Origin: Haemonchus contortus
Lineage: Eukaryota; Nematoda; Chromadorea; Rhabditida; Trichostrongylidae
Length of the DNA: 64,000 nucleotides
Reading direction: 5' to 3'
NCBI GenBank assembly: GCA_000469685.2
Contig: LS997566.1
Coordinates: forward strand, 20,113,045-20,177,044
A model generated the notes under the pieces. That model made no database searches, was not told where the DNA came from, and worked only from the letters and a program-made list of their open reading frames with translations. Position numbers and translations under genes: made by a program. Positions 22,370 to 33,259 of this stretch are shown in pieces. Each line of letters starts with the position of its first letter. Position 1 is the stretch's first letter.

Positions 22370-22442
22370 GCATTTGTATGATAACAGGTTTATTAGGGTG
22401 AATACGGTGGGGAGCCTAATAAACCTGTTATCGTACAAATGC
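22370..22442. ncRNA. 28-bp near-perfect hairpin, pre-miRNA-like
   Basis: Arm 22370-22397 pairs with 22415-22442 over 28 bp with a single G-U-type mismatch and a 17-nt loop. The total of about 73 nt is the size of a pre-miRNA. It lies about 400 bp upstream of the GCLM exons. A MITE remnant is the alternative; no flanking TA duplication is obvious. Confidence 0.5.
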
Positions 22443-25400
22443 TGGACGAAACAAAGCTTCGATCAAGGAGAAGCTGGAGAAGCTAGCTCAAAGTCGTCTG
22501 CGCTATTTTTAGAGTCGCAACATTATTTAATAAGATGTATGCGCTCGAGCTGCTATCTAGCAGAGATCACTTTAGAAGGGTCACATGAACTGCTTCAGTA
22601 CTAACGACGCCAAGAGAGAAATAGATGCTGACCCGAAAAAAGGAATCTCAAACGGCTACGACCCAAGAGAAAAACTCTACGACAATGTTAAAACTGGTTG
22701 GAGGAACAGCAAACCTCTATGTAATTGTTGAGATTGCCAGTGTGAACAGTGAAGGAGTTACCAGACGTTATTGGAGGCATAGAGCTCTGCAAAGGAAGAA
22801 ATTATTTTAGGAACTTATCAGACGAAATGAAAAATATTGCGAAAAACAAACTGACAAATTTCAATGAGAAAAGGAAAGAAGGTGCACGAAAAAATATGAA
22901 CAGACTGTAACTGTATCAAGGGGAACACTGAAACGTTTGCTGAAGAGCACTAGATAAGCTCGTAGAGTAGTGAGATAATAAAGCCTACCATAAACCTTTC
23001 CGGAAACGCTCTCAAGGGAACTCGGCTATCTTCGTCTGATTTGAAAATCAGACGGTTATTCAAAATCTGGATCAATGTTGAGAAAATGCATGTTGATAGA
23101 ACTGCTGTGAAGCATAACGGAAACAGCGATGAAAAGATGTGCGAAAAATCAAAGAAAGGGAAAGCAAATATGTGCGAAAATTCAAAGAAAGGGAAAGCAC
23201 GAAGCACACAGGACGATAAGCAGGCCATGGGAAAGTCAGACATAGAAGCAGAAAAGCGGACTGCGAGAAGGGCAAAATAGAACAGTGCAAGTTGGAGTCA
23301 AGAACAAAGTCGTCCAGCGCCGATCCATCCCATCTAGAGATGCTATTCTTCATTGATCTTCAGATGAAAGTCAAGGTCCTGCCTTTTCGAAAGCTTATGT
23401 GGACTACACTTTGATTTTTGCACTACGACTGCTCTTACGTCACCCCAAATCAGCTGATTTCAGAGGGAGGGAAGGCTTGGTTGATGTGTAAGGGTACCAG
23501 TCGAGCAAGGAGTGGATGTCACTTCAGTAGGTCTCTCACTTTTCATCTATCTACTCCCTTTACTGAAAGAACATTTGCCCTCGATCAATGCTCTGTTCGA
23601 ATTAGGACTCAGTCACGTCAAATGCTCACGTCCATCAGAAGCGAGGGTGTGATGATAGAAAAAGAAGAAATATGGATGTTCAGGTATAACAGGATGAACT
23701 ATAAGCTTCTGATAAATGAGTCCTCATGAAGCAACAGATTCAAGACATTTCCTCTTTTGGATCGAAGATGTTACCTTCTCAGGTACTTGAAAAAAAAGCT
23801 CTTGATAAGAGATTCTGCTCCTCTCCCGCCATAAATTTTTGGGTTCTCGGTTGACATGAAAGTTCTTCGCTAAAAATCTCGGAGCTTGATAATTTGGTGA
23901 AACAATGGGAACACTCAGCAAGGATGACAGCCTTATTGACCAGTCTCTGGGCAATCAACACATGGGCAAACAAGCCACGTACGTGCGCTTTCACAACTCA
24001 TTTTGGCTACAAACTGGACAACACCATTACCATCATCTTCTACGAGTGACGGCAAGGAAAAAGTACATTTTAGCCATTTAACGATCAACAGATGGTTGAA
24101 ACCCTTCGCTGTAGAGGATACTTCCCTTCGAGTGAAAGGAAATCCTCTGAAGTGAGTTTGATGGAGCATGAAAGACTGATTCACTATGAGTCGCAGGATC
24201 AAAAAGGGATATTCACAAATATTGACAACGTCGATAAATCCAGTATTAGCCAGCCGGGTAGGGGAAGATGCCAAAACCCGCCGCAAGCAAAGCACGAACA
24301 GCACGACGACGGGCGCCGAAATTTCGCCCCGCAGACCCATCAAAATACGCCCGCTCCTACAGGTTACAGATTGCCCGGCTTCATAGTCCAACTCAGACTT
24401 CGAACCTTCAAACTACTATTTGATCCGTCAGCTTAAGCATTACTTCGACGAAAAGAGTTACTGACTTGTACTATTCTGAAAATGGTAGTCAACAACTTTT
24501 TTGGGTCACAGCCATATGACTTTCAAACAAGAGTCATCAGTGAATTGCTCAGAGGATGAGAAAAGACTGTTGACTTTATGAATGGATATATATTTGATAT
24601 CTGGTCTATTGAGAAACCCTTGAAATTCATTTCTAAAAAGTAGTTTTGTTAAAGAACGTTCTTGTCAACCTACTAAACTATACTGACATAGTTGTTACCC
24701 CAATGATAGCAAGACACCCTGATGTAGGAGAGTGAAAGCGCGAAGAAAAGAGTTTAAAATGATAAGAAGAGGAGGACTGTGATTAGGGGACACCGAGAGA
24801 GCCAAAGCAAACACTACCACCATCGGTAATACACGAAAAGGAAAAAAAGTAAACGAGTCGAAAACTTCCGAGCAAGAGATAGGAGGCAGACGGGAAGTGA
24901 AAGGATACATGATGAATACTCAAGGAAAAACATTACTTTGATGAGCAATGATGTAACTGCTTTAAACAGCAACTGCAGCTTGCAATCACATACGAAAACC
25001 GAATGTTAAGATTACTATACAAGCGGTGACGCAGCCTATCAACACCAATACTTTTGGAGTTCCTAGATATAAACAAGCAGCGACGACAACAAATTCAGTA
25101 TAGAACACGGGATTCTACAAAAGCCTAATTCAGACAGGACCAAAACCAATCGCTTTGAGCTATTCACACATATATACACAAACACAAGAAGGTATTTTAA
25201 GGATTCAAATTCGTGAATTTGCGATCGTGGGAGCTTTATACAGCATCAGCCGCTTGACGTGTAGGCTCCTTCCCCACCTCCCACTGTCCCCCAAATTTCA
25301 GCGAAATCAAGATAGAAATTGAGGACGCTACGATATACAAAAGTTCTTTATGACTTTTAGAGCATCGCTTGTCGGATTCTAAAGGCGAGTTTAAAGTTAA

Positions 25401-28090
25401 CGACGCAAGACATTAACTACAATATAAATCGCTTAAAATTATAAAGACAGTTTATATAATAGTTGATGTAAAGAAACTACATCAATGGCAGCATGATAGC
25501 ATGACAGAATGTCATTATGAAAAACAGCGAAATGGTGATACGAACCGGACTTGGTTTGGGTACATGCGAGGGAACGAATACTACATCATGTGGCGCTGTC
25601 ATAGCTCGCCACATTGCATGCAGAAGAATCCTGCAGAAGGAATGAACCTATCCTTCGCAACCGAATGGTATCATTCCATTAGACAAACACTCAAGTTGAT
25701 TTGATAACAAGAATATGCCGCAAGAATGAAATTGTTAGTGTAAAAGGATTAGCCAGCAGCTTCTTTGTAAAAAAAGGGCCAATGTCATCAAAGCTTAAGA
25801 AGTGGGCTGCACTGAGACTTTTGTCATCATTTCCTGTGGAGATAAAAATGCATCGAGTGAGCAAAGACTATCAAACAATCGTCGTAGGCTAGTCGGCGAA
25901 ATGATGACAGAACGCCGCGCTCTGGCAGCCGGGGAGACTATTGATGGAATTCTTCTGAGCGCTCTGACCAAAGCACGTCTTTGTAATAGATTGCGGGACA
26001 TGATATGACAATTACTGCTGGAATCACTAGTCGAGAAAAAGAGAAAGAAATAAAGGCGAAAGAGCATACGGAAACGCCGCAGTTCCAGTTGAACAAGGGA
26101 AAGGCACCGAGATGTAATCGATCGTTCGCTTTCGAGGAGAAACCTTATGAGTCGACCCAAGATCCCGGCCTGGGCAGACAATCATGGCCTTCTCTGCTCA
26201 TCTCCTGAGCAACTCTGTCAGGGCTAAAAGTGCTCATAAACTCCCTGCTTATACCGAAACCCATGGAGATTACCGAAATTAAGAATGAATTCAGCGAAAT
26301 TGTAAGACCCTCCCACGAACATCATTTCGGTAAACCTGAATAGCAAAGAGGACTTACTACAACAAGAAAACCCCTTCAAAATGGACTAGGTTCGCACTAA
26401 AGCAAGCTTAAGTCATTTCAAAATTAAATAGGAATGCTACGAGAGGGCAGCTTTATACCACTGCCGGCTCTATGTCTCCATTTCCTTTGAAAACATTATA
26501 CAAAGACTTTCGCTCGCTTGCTTTGAATCGAAACCTAACGTGACTTTAAAGATTCAAAATTTGCATTTGCTTGAGCATTCAAACATTGTGTCTATTCAAC
26601 CCTTTCCTCGAATAAATTCAGCATAAGCAAAACAATCATGAAGAATTCATTGTCAATAGGCTGGCATATAAAACGCATGCCATAGGATGGAAATGATTTC
26701 CAAAGAATACAATTGAGTGTAGGGCCACCGCTGATGTATTCATGACATTTTCGGGAATTTATACTCTGCATATGAAAAGAGCGACCTGTGAATCCTGGAA
26801 AAAGTTTTACAGAACGAAGAGCCGCATTGACGCTCTTTACCATAATCAAAAACGATAAAACGGATCATATTTTTGAGACGGACCTATTTCGAGCATGCCA
26901 CAGCATCCATTGAAAGTTTGCAAATTAAAAAAAGTTTCGAAAGCGAGAGAGAGGCTTTTTCTTAGAACAAACAAGAAAGCAGCGCAGATAGCAACTTGAA
27001 ATTCCTCACACACTTTTCGTGATATTGCGTACATTGCGCCAATACCGTATGTCACGACTAACTTGTCTAATTCGTTAGCTGCCTGCGCTATTTGCAATAC
27101 TTCTTTTTCACCATTTTTCACCATTTGGTGACTTGCTATAGTGTTTTCTCTGCACTGCATGTTTCACATTGCATCGTCTGATTTCTGTCGTGCTAATTTT
27201 AGGAGAGATGAGCGGTTTTAGATGTAGCATCGACGTAAACGAAGAAGAGGTGGACGTCATGTCATGAAGAATGGGAAATTGGGATACAGTTCATTTATTT
27301 ATAAAAATATCTCTTACGAGATCAATAAAAATTCTTCTACCGGTCCTGTATTGACAAACAATTACTGCCATCGGCTCTATACTTCGAGGTTCATACTCGG
27401 ATAACTTGCCGTCTACCAGACCTTTGTCGCACATTCATGCGACCTTTGTTAAATAATACCCTCTCTTACGGTCCGACCAGCCAAATATGAGGCTTTTGGT
27501 CCAAGGAGCAGCCCGCCTTAGCGTCAGCGTGATTCATGGAGAGAGTGAGTGGGGGTCTTGTTGTGCCCTCGTGCTTCCGTTTCCGCCTCGCCGTGCTTCA
27601 ATTTAAGTCGCATCGTTAAAGATTTGACCTTTGAAGCAGTGATCAAAAGGGCGATACACTCATAGTGGCTGGAATCCAAAGTTCCACCAGAGACTTGTCA
27701 ACGGCCTTCAACTCCGTGTACTCTTATCGTCATCTAGTCGACGCCATCTTCTCTCGTCATTATCACAATCTGAGAACACACTTTGGCTCGGAACGCCCAA
27801 CAGTCAGTGATACGTGGTGTCAAGAGAGACCATCAAAAAGGTCTACACACTATCACGAACAACAATGAGGGTGAGATGCTTTTCACCCTTTCACGACCTT
27901 TGTGACCTTCGACCTACAATATAATCAGTGGAAGGCACTTGGGTTATTTCTAACAGAAGTTAGTACGAGGGTGGCCATTCTTCTGTCTCTATTTCAAGTG
28001 GAACAGCCCCATGCTTTGCGATCAATACCATTGAAAGTTTGCTAGTCCAGTTAAAGAATCTTGTAGTTTCTGTTGAAGCGCTTGAGCGAG
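22443..28090. other. Intergenic, no supported gene
   Basis: Open frames of 60-150 codons occur on both strands. Examples are 23933-24391 minus and 24092-24436 plus (overlapping and mutually exclusive), 25690-26205 plus (two frames that look weakly coding) and 26846-27160 minus. None shows a recognisable domain with splice support. A 33-bp tandem repeat lies at 23137-23200. Confidence 0.4.
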
Positions 28091-28104
28091 CGAGCCACAT
28101 ATGC

Positions 28105-28145
28105 TTAAGGCCTGACGAAGGCAAAGCTGCCGAAACGTCGACCGA
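28105..28145 (+). ncRNA. Hammerhead-ribozyme-like motif, best-preserved core
   Basis: Reads GGCCTGACGAAGGCAAAGC then TGCCGAAACGTCGACC. CTGACGA matches the hammerhead CUGANGA core exactly, GGC/GCC closes stem II on a 6-nt loop, and GAAA follows directly. Stem III would be only the palindromic ACGT, as in minimal hammerheads that act as dimers. Stem I pairing is poor here (GGC against GAC). Confidence 0.45.
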
Positions 28146-28398
28146 ACAAAGAGTTTCCTGAAGGGCTTGAAGACGAAGCATTCTGGCTTGACTACATGCC
28201 AAGATTGCAAGAAGGTTGAACATGGACTAAGGGTGAGAAGGTTAACTGTTAAATTTATTACATTTTTCCCAGTCTTTACTATTATTCTCATTCATTTCTA
28301 CAATTATTTTCATTCACTGTACTACTATTTTATTGTCATACCCTGAACCACTCCAAATTTTTGGTGCATCGATCCAAAAAACCTCTTTGAGTTGAACT

Positions 28399-28500
28399 AA
28401 ACACAGTTCGCCAGACGCTTAAGAATTTGGTCATGGATCATCACTATACGGATTATACAATGAAAGTAGACTTATCCATGACGAAGAGGAGAGTGAAGAG
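28399..28500. repeat. Dispersed repeat, partner at 30185-30290
   Basis: GACGCTTAAGAATTTGGTCATG followed by AATGAAAGTAG and CCATGACGAAGAG recurs diverged at 30195-30270 in the same orientation. A second shared string (TGCGATAGCGCTACTGAA) is at 29243 and 30290. These bracket the gag relic at 29690-30080, so they may be pieces of the same retroelement. Confidence 0.5.
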
Positions 28501-28795
28501 AATGATCATTTAATGGTATTCAGAATTCTTCATGGCTTGATTGATCTCACATCTTGAGATGTGTACGGTGCCGGGTTCCACCGCAGGTTTCAAAAAGCTG
28601 TTAGATAGAAACCTTTCTCTCGCTAATTAGTTCTTTGTTACGTGTACCAGAATATTCACTTTTGTCCATTCGCTACATTCTGTTGTTCCTCTTCTTCTAG
28701 CGTTCCTGGATTTGTTAATTTTTATGTTTCTTTTCCTTCTTATAGATGTTTTGCACTATTACATGTGTGCTGCATGTAATAAAATTTGACTTTGA
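28480..28795 (+). mobile_element. 3' end of a non-LTR retrotransposon
   Basis: Plus frames give HLMVFRILHGLIDLTS and, after a frameshift, FKKLLDRNLSLAN. This is the usual tail of CR1/Jockey-type endonuclease-RT proteins (nursing a long 3' UTR ending in AATAAAATTTGA). Only the last part of the element is present. Confidence 0.45.
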
Positions 28796-29689
28796 ATTCG
28801 AGTTCTGGAGTACTCACTGAGTAAATGAAATTTTTATCCAAACTGCAGAGAGTTTATACGGAGGTCGTTGTTACTATTTTAACACGTACAGCCACTGTTT
28901 TGACACGTATCGGTTGCTCACTTTCCACGTTAAAACATGCCCTCGCCATCCTATACCGGTCTGTCTACCTCTTTCCACACATCATCATACAGGAACTCTT
29001 CACTATTGGAATGGACAAATTATTAATCTGAAAAAACAATAAACTACACAATAACACTAAACAAGTAAGTAAAAGAATGTTTCTTATTTACGATGCTCTC
29101 TCCTTTCTTATTACCTATGATCACGTCTATGACAGAGAGACTTTTGAACAATGCATCTAACCATCCAGCGAAGATTTGCACATGGCTGTAGGGGCACGCA
29201 GCGAAAGTAGATTTGCTCACGACCAAGAGATCTACTAACAATGCAGTTCTGCGATAGCGCTACTGAAGAGCAGCAGGAGATAAATAAGCTTGGGCATAGA
29301 AAAGCCGGAGACTGTAATAAGGTTAAGGATGTCTCACCATTGTAGCTTAATTACGTACAACTCTGGCTGATCTGGACAACCTCCAAAAGAGTCGCTGGGC
29401 GCGTTCGATTTTTAAACTTAGCAAGCTTCGCGGCTTAGCCGTAATTCGATTGGGGTATACAAACCTCTCGATTACTGTTATGTTCAGTTTATTCGCTAAT
29501 ATGAACCCTCTACCTTCTGCTTGCTGCCTCTGGAAGCAACAACTGGCGATCACTAAGGAGTCATGGATACCTTGGCCTAGGTTTTCTCTCTGATGCATGA
29601 CTAAATGAAACGCCATTAGAATATGCCGATGTTCACACAGAAGCAGCAGAATGAGACCACCGACTCTTTCCTCCATATATTCGAAATGC

Positions 29690-30080
29690 GGATGAATGAA
29701 TGGAGCGAATCCCGCAGCTGCGAAGTAGAGTACAGAAGTATCTCCGATACCCCCTGCCGACGCATCGACAAATTCAGCTTTGATGAGGAAAACGGAAGAA
29801 CGTTTGATATCAGGTACAGCCATTACAAGGACCTCTTCTACAGCGACTACGCGGAACTATGATAAAGAGCACGCTAGTTGGTCAGCCGCCTAGACAAAAA
29901 CCGTCACCAGCTATTTTTCGGTTAAATTGCGCCGAGATCGTCGTCAGAACTGTCGTGGGACAACCATCGCCACCATTGCTATTCGAAGACCTTGTTTCGT
30001 AGACGGTTCGAATGCTTCAAATCAGGTACGACCACCAGTGCTGCAATAGCTAGGAGACGCAAAGCTCTGCTACTTTCGAA
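29690..30080 (+). pseudogene. Ty3/gypsy-like gag (capsid) relic
   Basis: Plus-strand text RIDKFSFDEENGRTFDIRYSHY KDLFY...DYAEL, then in another frame VSRLDKN, QLFFG, IAPRSSSELSW and TLFRRRFECFK, follows the capsid core of nematode Ty3/gypsy elements. In these, an FxxDPE..TFxxWYxRY block precedes a VRLLLRKL and a FLRRRYxCL-type block. A stop at 29860 and frameshifts make it non-functional. The long minus-strand frame over the same DNA is a shadow. No LTRs were identified. Confidence 0.5.
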
Positions 30081-30950
30081 TCGAACAAATATTAACGAAC
30101 CCTCCATTCACATTCACGTTGTGCTCCACAAACTTGCCAAATTCAAGCCAAGTTAAGCATTTCGATCCATTTTTATAGAAGACCATTAATCTCTAGCGCA
30201 ACGACGCTTAAAAATTTGGTCATGCGCAATAGGGAACATACAACGAAAGTAGTTGCCCATGGCGAAGAGTTACAAAGGATGCAGACCTGCGATAGCGCTA
30301 CTGAACAAATGATATACAGAAACTCAAACGGGAACAAATTCTGGTGCATTGGCTGAATAAGTATTCAGATATCTCCCATTTCATTAGTCAAGTCTGGGTA
30401 AATTTCTAACAAACCACCGTTTAAATGCAATAACCTTGAATAAATCCGAATAAGTGATCAAAAGAATCTCGGAACTTCCGAAAGGAGAGAAAAAATAAAG
30501 GATTGCCCCTGATTTTTCCAAAAAATCTATTGGGTTCGACGCGAAAACGCTTGGCACTCTTATCGACAAATGCAGATCGTGCGCGAGGGAAATAATCCTG
30601 AAGATGACGATAATGCGACGGATACTCAAAAACAGTTAATTTGATCGTTGGATGAGTTCTTATCATCATGTCTAGCAGAGACGGAAGGGGAGGGTAGCTC
30701 GTACCCACGAAGGGATTTGTGTGCTGGAAGCAAAGCGAACAGAAAACAGGAAAAGCTTGACAAATTAAAGTCAAAGCTGGTCATCAAACTTCACAAAAGC
30801 GAAATGTATGGAATCAAAAAGTAAAAATCATTTTATAATACCATAGAGATGTCCGCGGATGATCTGACGCGCTGCTGTCAGAAAATTGGTCTGATAATAA
30901 CCCAGGCGACAGGAAAGATCTATTTAAGATGTATTTATTCAAATTAGCAG
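30081..30950. other. Intergenic, repeat fragments only
   Basis: Contains the partner of the 28399 repeat (30185-30310). Otherwise no gene signal; the minus-strand frames at 30384-30774 lack any recognised domain. Confidence 0.4.
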
Positions 30951-30954
30951 AAAG

Positions 30955-31230
30955 GTGTGGGCCGGCGAGAATCAAGTGGTGGCGGCTGAAGGAGAAAGAA
31001 GTGGCCGTCGCTCCCAGCATCCTATTACCAGCGGTAACGACTTCGACGAAACTTGGAATGGAGCAGTGGAGGCGATAACCCGGGTTGCGCGGTCGAAGCT
31101 CCGCATGACCAATCCAATATATTCAAAACTTATCCAATTCATTCAAAACTTGTGCCCCAATGGTAGGCGGCAGAGTCGTTCAAATCACCACGAATTTCGC
31201 CGCGTGCATCCAGAATCTGGTGAATGTAAC
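30955..31230 (+). mobile_element. RTE-type non-LTR retrotransposon fragment
   Basis: In one frame ARIKWWRLKEKEVAV, then after a one-base shift near 31035 DETWNGAVEAITRVARSKL. This is the linker between endonuclease and reverse transcriptase in RTE elements, known for an RIKWW.LKEKE block followed by W..V..AI...AR..LG. At 31167-31230 it runs into a copy of the foldback family at 14741. The 156-codon open frame over it is therefore not a host gene. Confidence 0.6.
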
Positions 31231-31629
31231 AATACTTTAGGGAAACTGACGGAAGAAGTAGTTTCACTCTATTCCATTAACAATACAGAAGCCTTAGATG
31301 CTATCTCTATCCAGCTGTTTCTGGGTAAATCGAAAGCGATGGTATCAAAGAGTGTCTCTACCAGTTTCCTGCCCATCCTTAGTGACATGAAAGGCACGGA
31401 CTTGACAACTCCAAAGCTGTTCTGACGTCAGATAGAAGTTACGTACCCATAGGCCAGTCTACCTGAAAACCGAAGATGTGTCATGATATTGCTATTTTCC
31501 TTTTCACTCTACCCTCCTCCAGATCTTCCAACCCTATCGTTTGTACCACTCTGTTCTCGATACCATTATTCGCCAAGATTGTATCCAAGGCGGAACATGT
31601 TCCGGTGTCCATGTAGAGGGACCTCTTCA

Positions 31630-32812
31630 TATAACGCGCTAAATGTGTCTGTTGGTTTCTCGGTTTCTGTGTGTGTATGTGTATGTGTATGTGTTTGTGT
31701 TAGTGTGTGTTGGACCTGTAATTCATAATTTCTGTTCCCATATGCATAGAAGCGTTCAAATTTGGTGGTAATACAAGCGGCAGATGGGAACAGCCATGGT
31801 GGATAGCAGGACTGGACTGCACCCACAGGGGCGGGGTGAGCGCAACAAATATTTTGCCGTGAGCTCATAATTGTAAGTTTTGACCTGAGGCGTTCAAATT
31901 TGATGGGAGAGAGGTGACAAGATGGGAACAGTGGTGATAGACGGTAGAAAATGATTGAGCCGGACTCCAACCTTTGGGGAGCTTCGAAATAAATCGTTAA
32001 GTACGGTCCTGTTGAAGCAGCTAGATTCATCCCGTCTCAAGATTGCTATAGTGATGCCCAGTTGAATAACCTCGTTAACGCCGTGTCAGAGTTGGACTAC
32101 CGCCTGCATCCCTTCCAAATTTGGATGCTCTGGTAAAGGAAAACAGGGCTCATAAATTTACAGCCAAACGCGCACACGAGCAACACATTCACTGCACAGA
32201 GTGCACATCAATGCGACACGTTGCATTCATTTAAAAGGACGTCATGATCGGGGTTCTGTTCAAGCCATTTGTATTCAAGCGACTTTCTTCACTCCCCACT
32301 TATTCCAACTTGGTTGCGTTTTTTTTTTGTCAAATCACGCTCATTCCCCGCATGCTTTGCTGCCTTCCCTCCCCTCTTCCGAAGACGGAATCGCGCCGTA
32401 CTACCATCATCAGTGTTCCTATCCGACCACATGCATCCTTTTCGAATTTGGACGCTCCAGATTCAAGGCAGTAGTTTTCATCCACGCTCAGCTCCTCAAT
32501 AACGAAGTTCACTTCAGTTCTGCCACATTGTGGCCTGCAATCCTACCAGATTCGAGCGCTCTTGGTCCGAGGGAGTACGAATCATGAATTTCCGGTGAAA
32601 CTCACACACACATATATACATGCACACACACAAACAAACACAAACACGAACACGCATTCGCACAAGCACATTCATGCACGTACACACGCACGCACACATA
32701 CATACATACATACATATACACATGTACATACACAAACATACAAACACTTACACACATATGTACACACACATACACACACCGACAAACCAATAGACACCAA
32801 TAACGCGTTATA
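31630..32812. mobile_element. Inverted-repeat element with internal microsatellites
   Basis: Ends are about 45-bp inverted repeats: TATAACGCGCTAAATGTGTC at 31630 and, inverted, TATAACGCGTTATTGGTGTC from 32812. Each is followed inward by a CA/GT-rich microsatellite (31672-31712 and 32605-32785). The interior holds several diverged units around GCGTTCAAATTTGGTGG (31752, 31890, and inverted near 32440). No transposase is visible, so it is a non-autonomous element. Frames through the microsatellites are meaningless. Confidence 0.65.
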
Positions 32813-33259
32813 CATAGTTGGATAGCATGGGTGTATATCGTCTGACTATTTCGCAAATTCACATCGTGTCTCACAACGATCGAGTTGTTCGGACGTCTAG
32901 TATGACTGCGATGACTGCGTTTGCAGTGCTTCCTAGGGTTCTGGTCCTGATCACACTGCTCTCCAGTATTTTCTACAGTACGATGCAATGATTTATTCTA
33001 GTAATGAATGATGAACACATGAGTGCACAGTGTTGAGCAAGCCTTACTCGTATGATGAGCCAGATTGGAACCAATCTGGTCAGAGCTTATAATTATAACA
33101 TAAGAAGCCCAAAATGGATGGATAACAAGAAAAATACGAATAGCTCTACAATTATGAGATCGCTGATTATTCCTGAAATAAAGGAAATCTGCTATAGGAC
33201 TACGATGTGTTCGTACACTGCGTATGAAGTACCATGTAGAAGTTCGTTCGCAATATTTT

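Noticed and set aside
23933..24436. 152-codon minus and 114-codon plus frames
   Set aside because: Mutually overlapping, neither recognisable; no splice support.
29347..29823. 158-codon minus-strand frame, among the longest in the window
   Set aside because: The plus strand reads as gypsy gag with family motifs; the minus frame has no domain.
30955..31425. 156-codon plus-strand frame as a host gene
   Set aside because: Its conserved part is the RTE linker and changes frame near 31035; the rest overlaps a dispersed repeat.
32514..32988. Frames rich in Thr/His or Val/Cys over CA/GT repeats
   Set aside because: Products of a simple repeat inside a mobile element.
32870..32993. Short plus-strand frame with a hydrophobic run (VLPRVLVLITLLSS)
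   Set aside because: Could suggest a membrane segment, but no start context, partner exon or family; too short to support.
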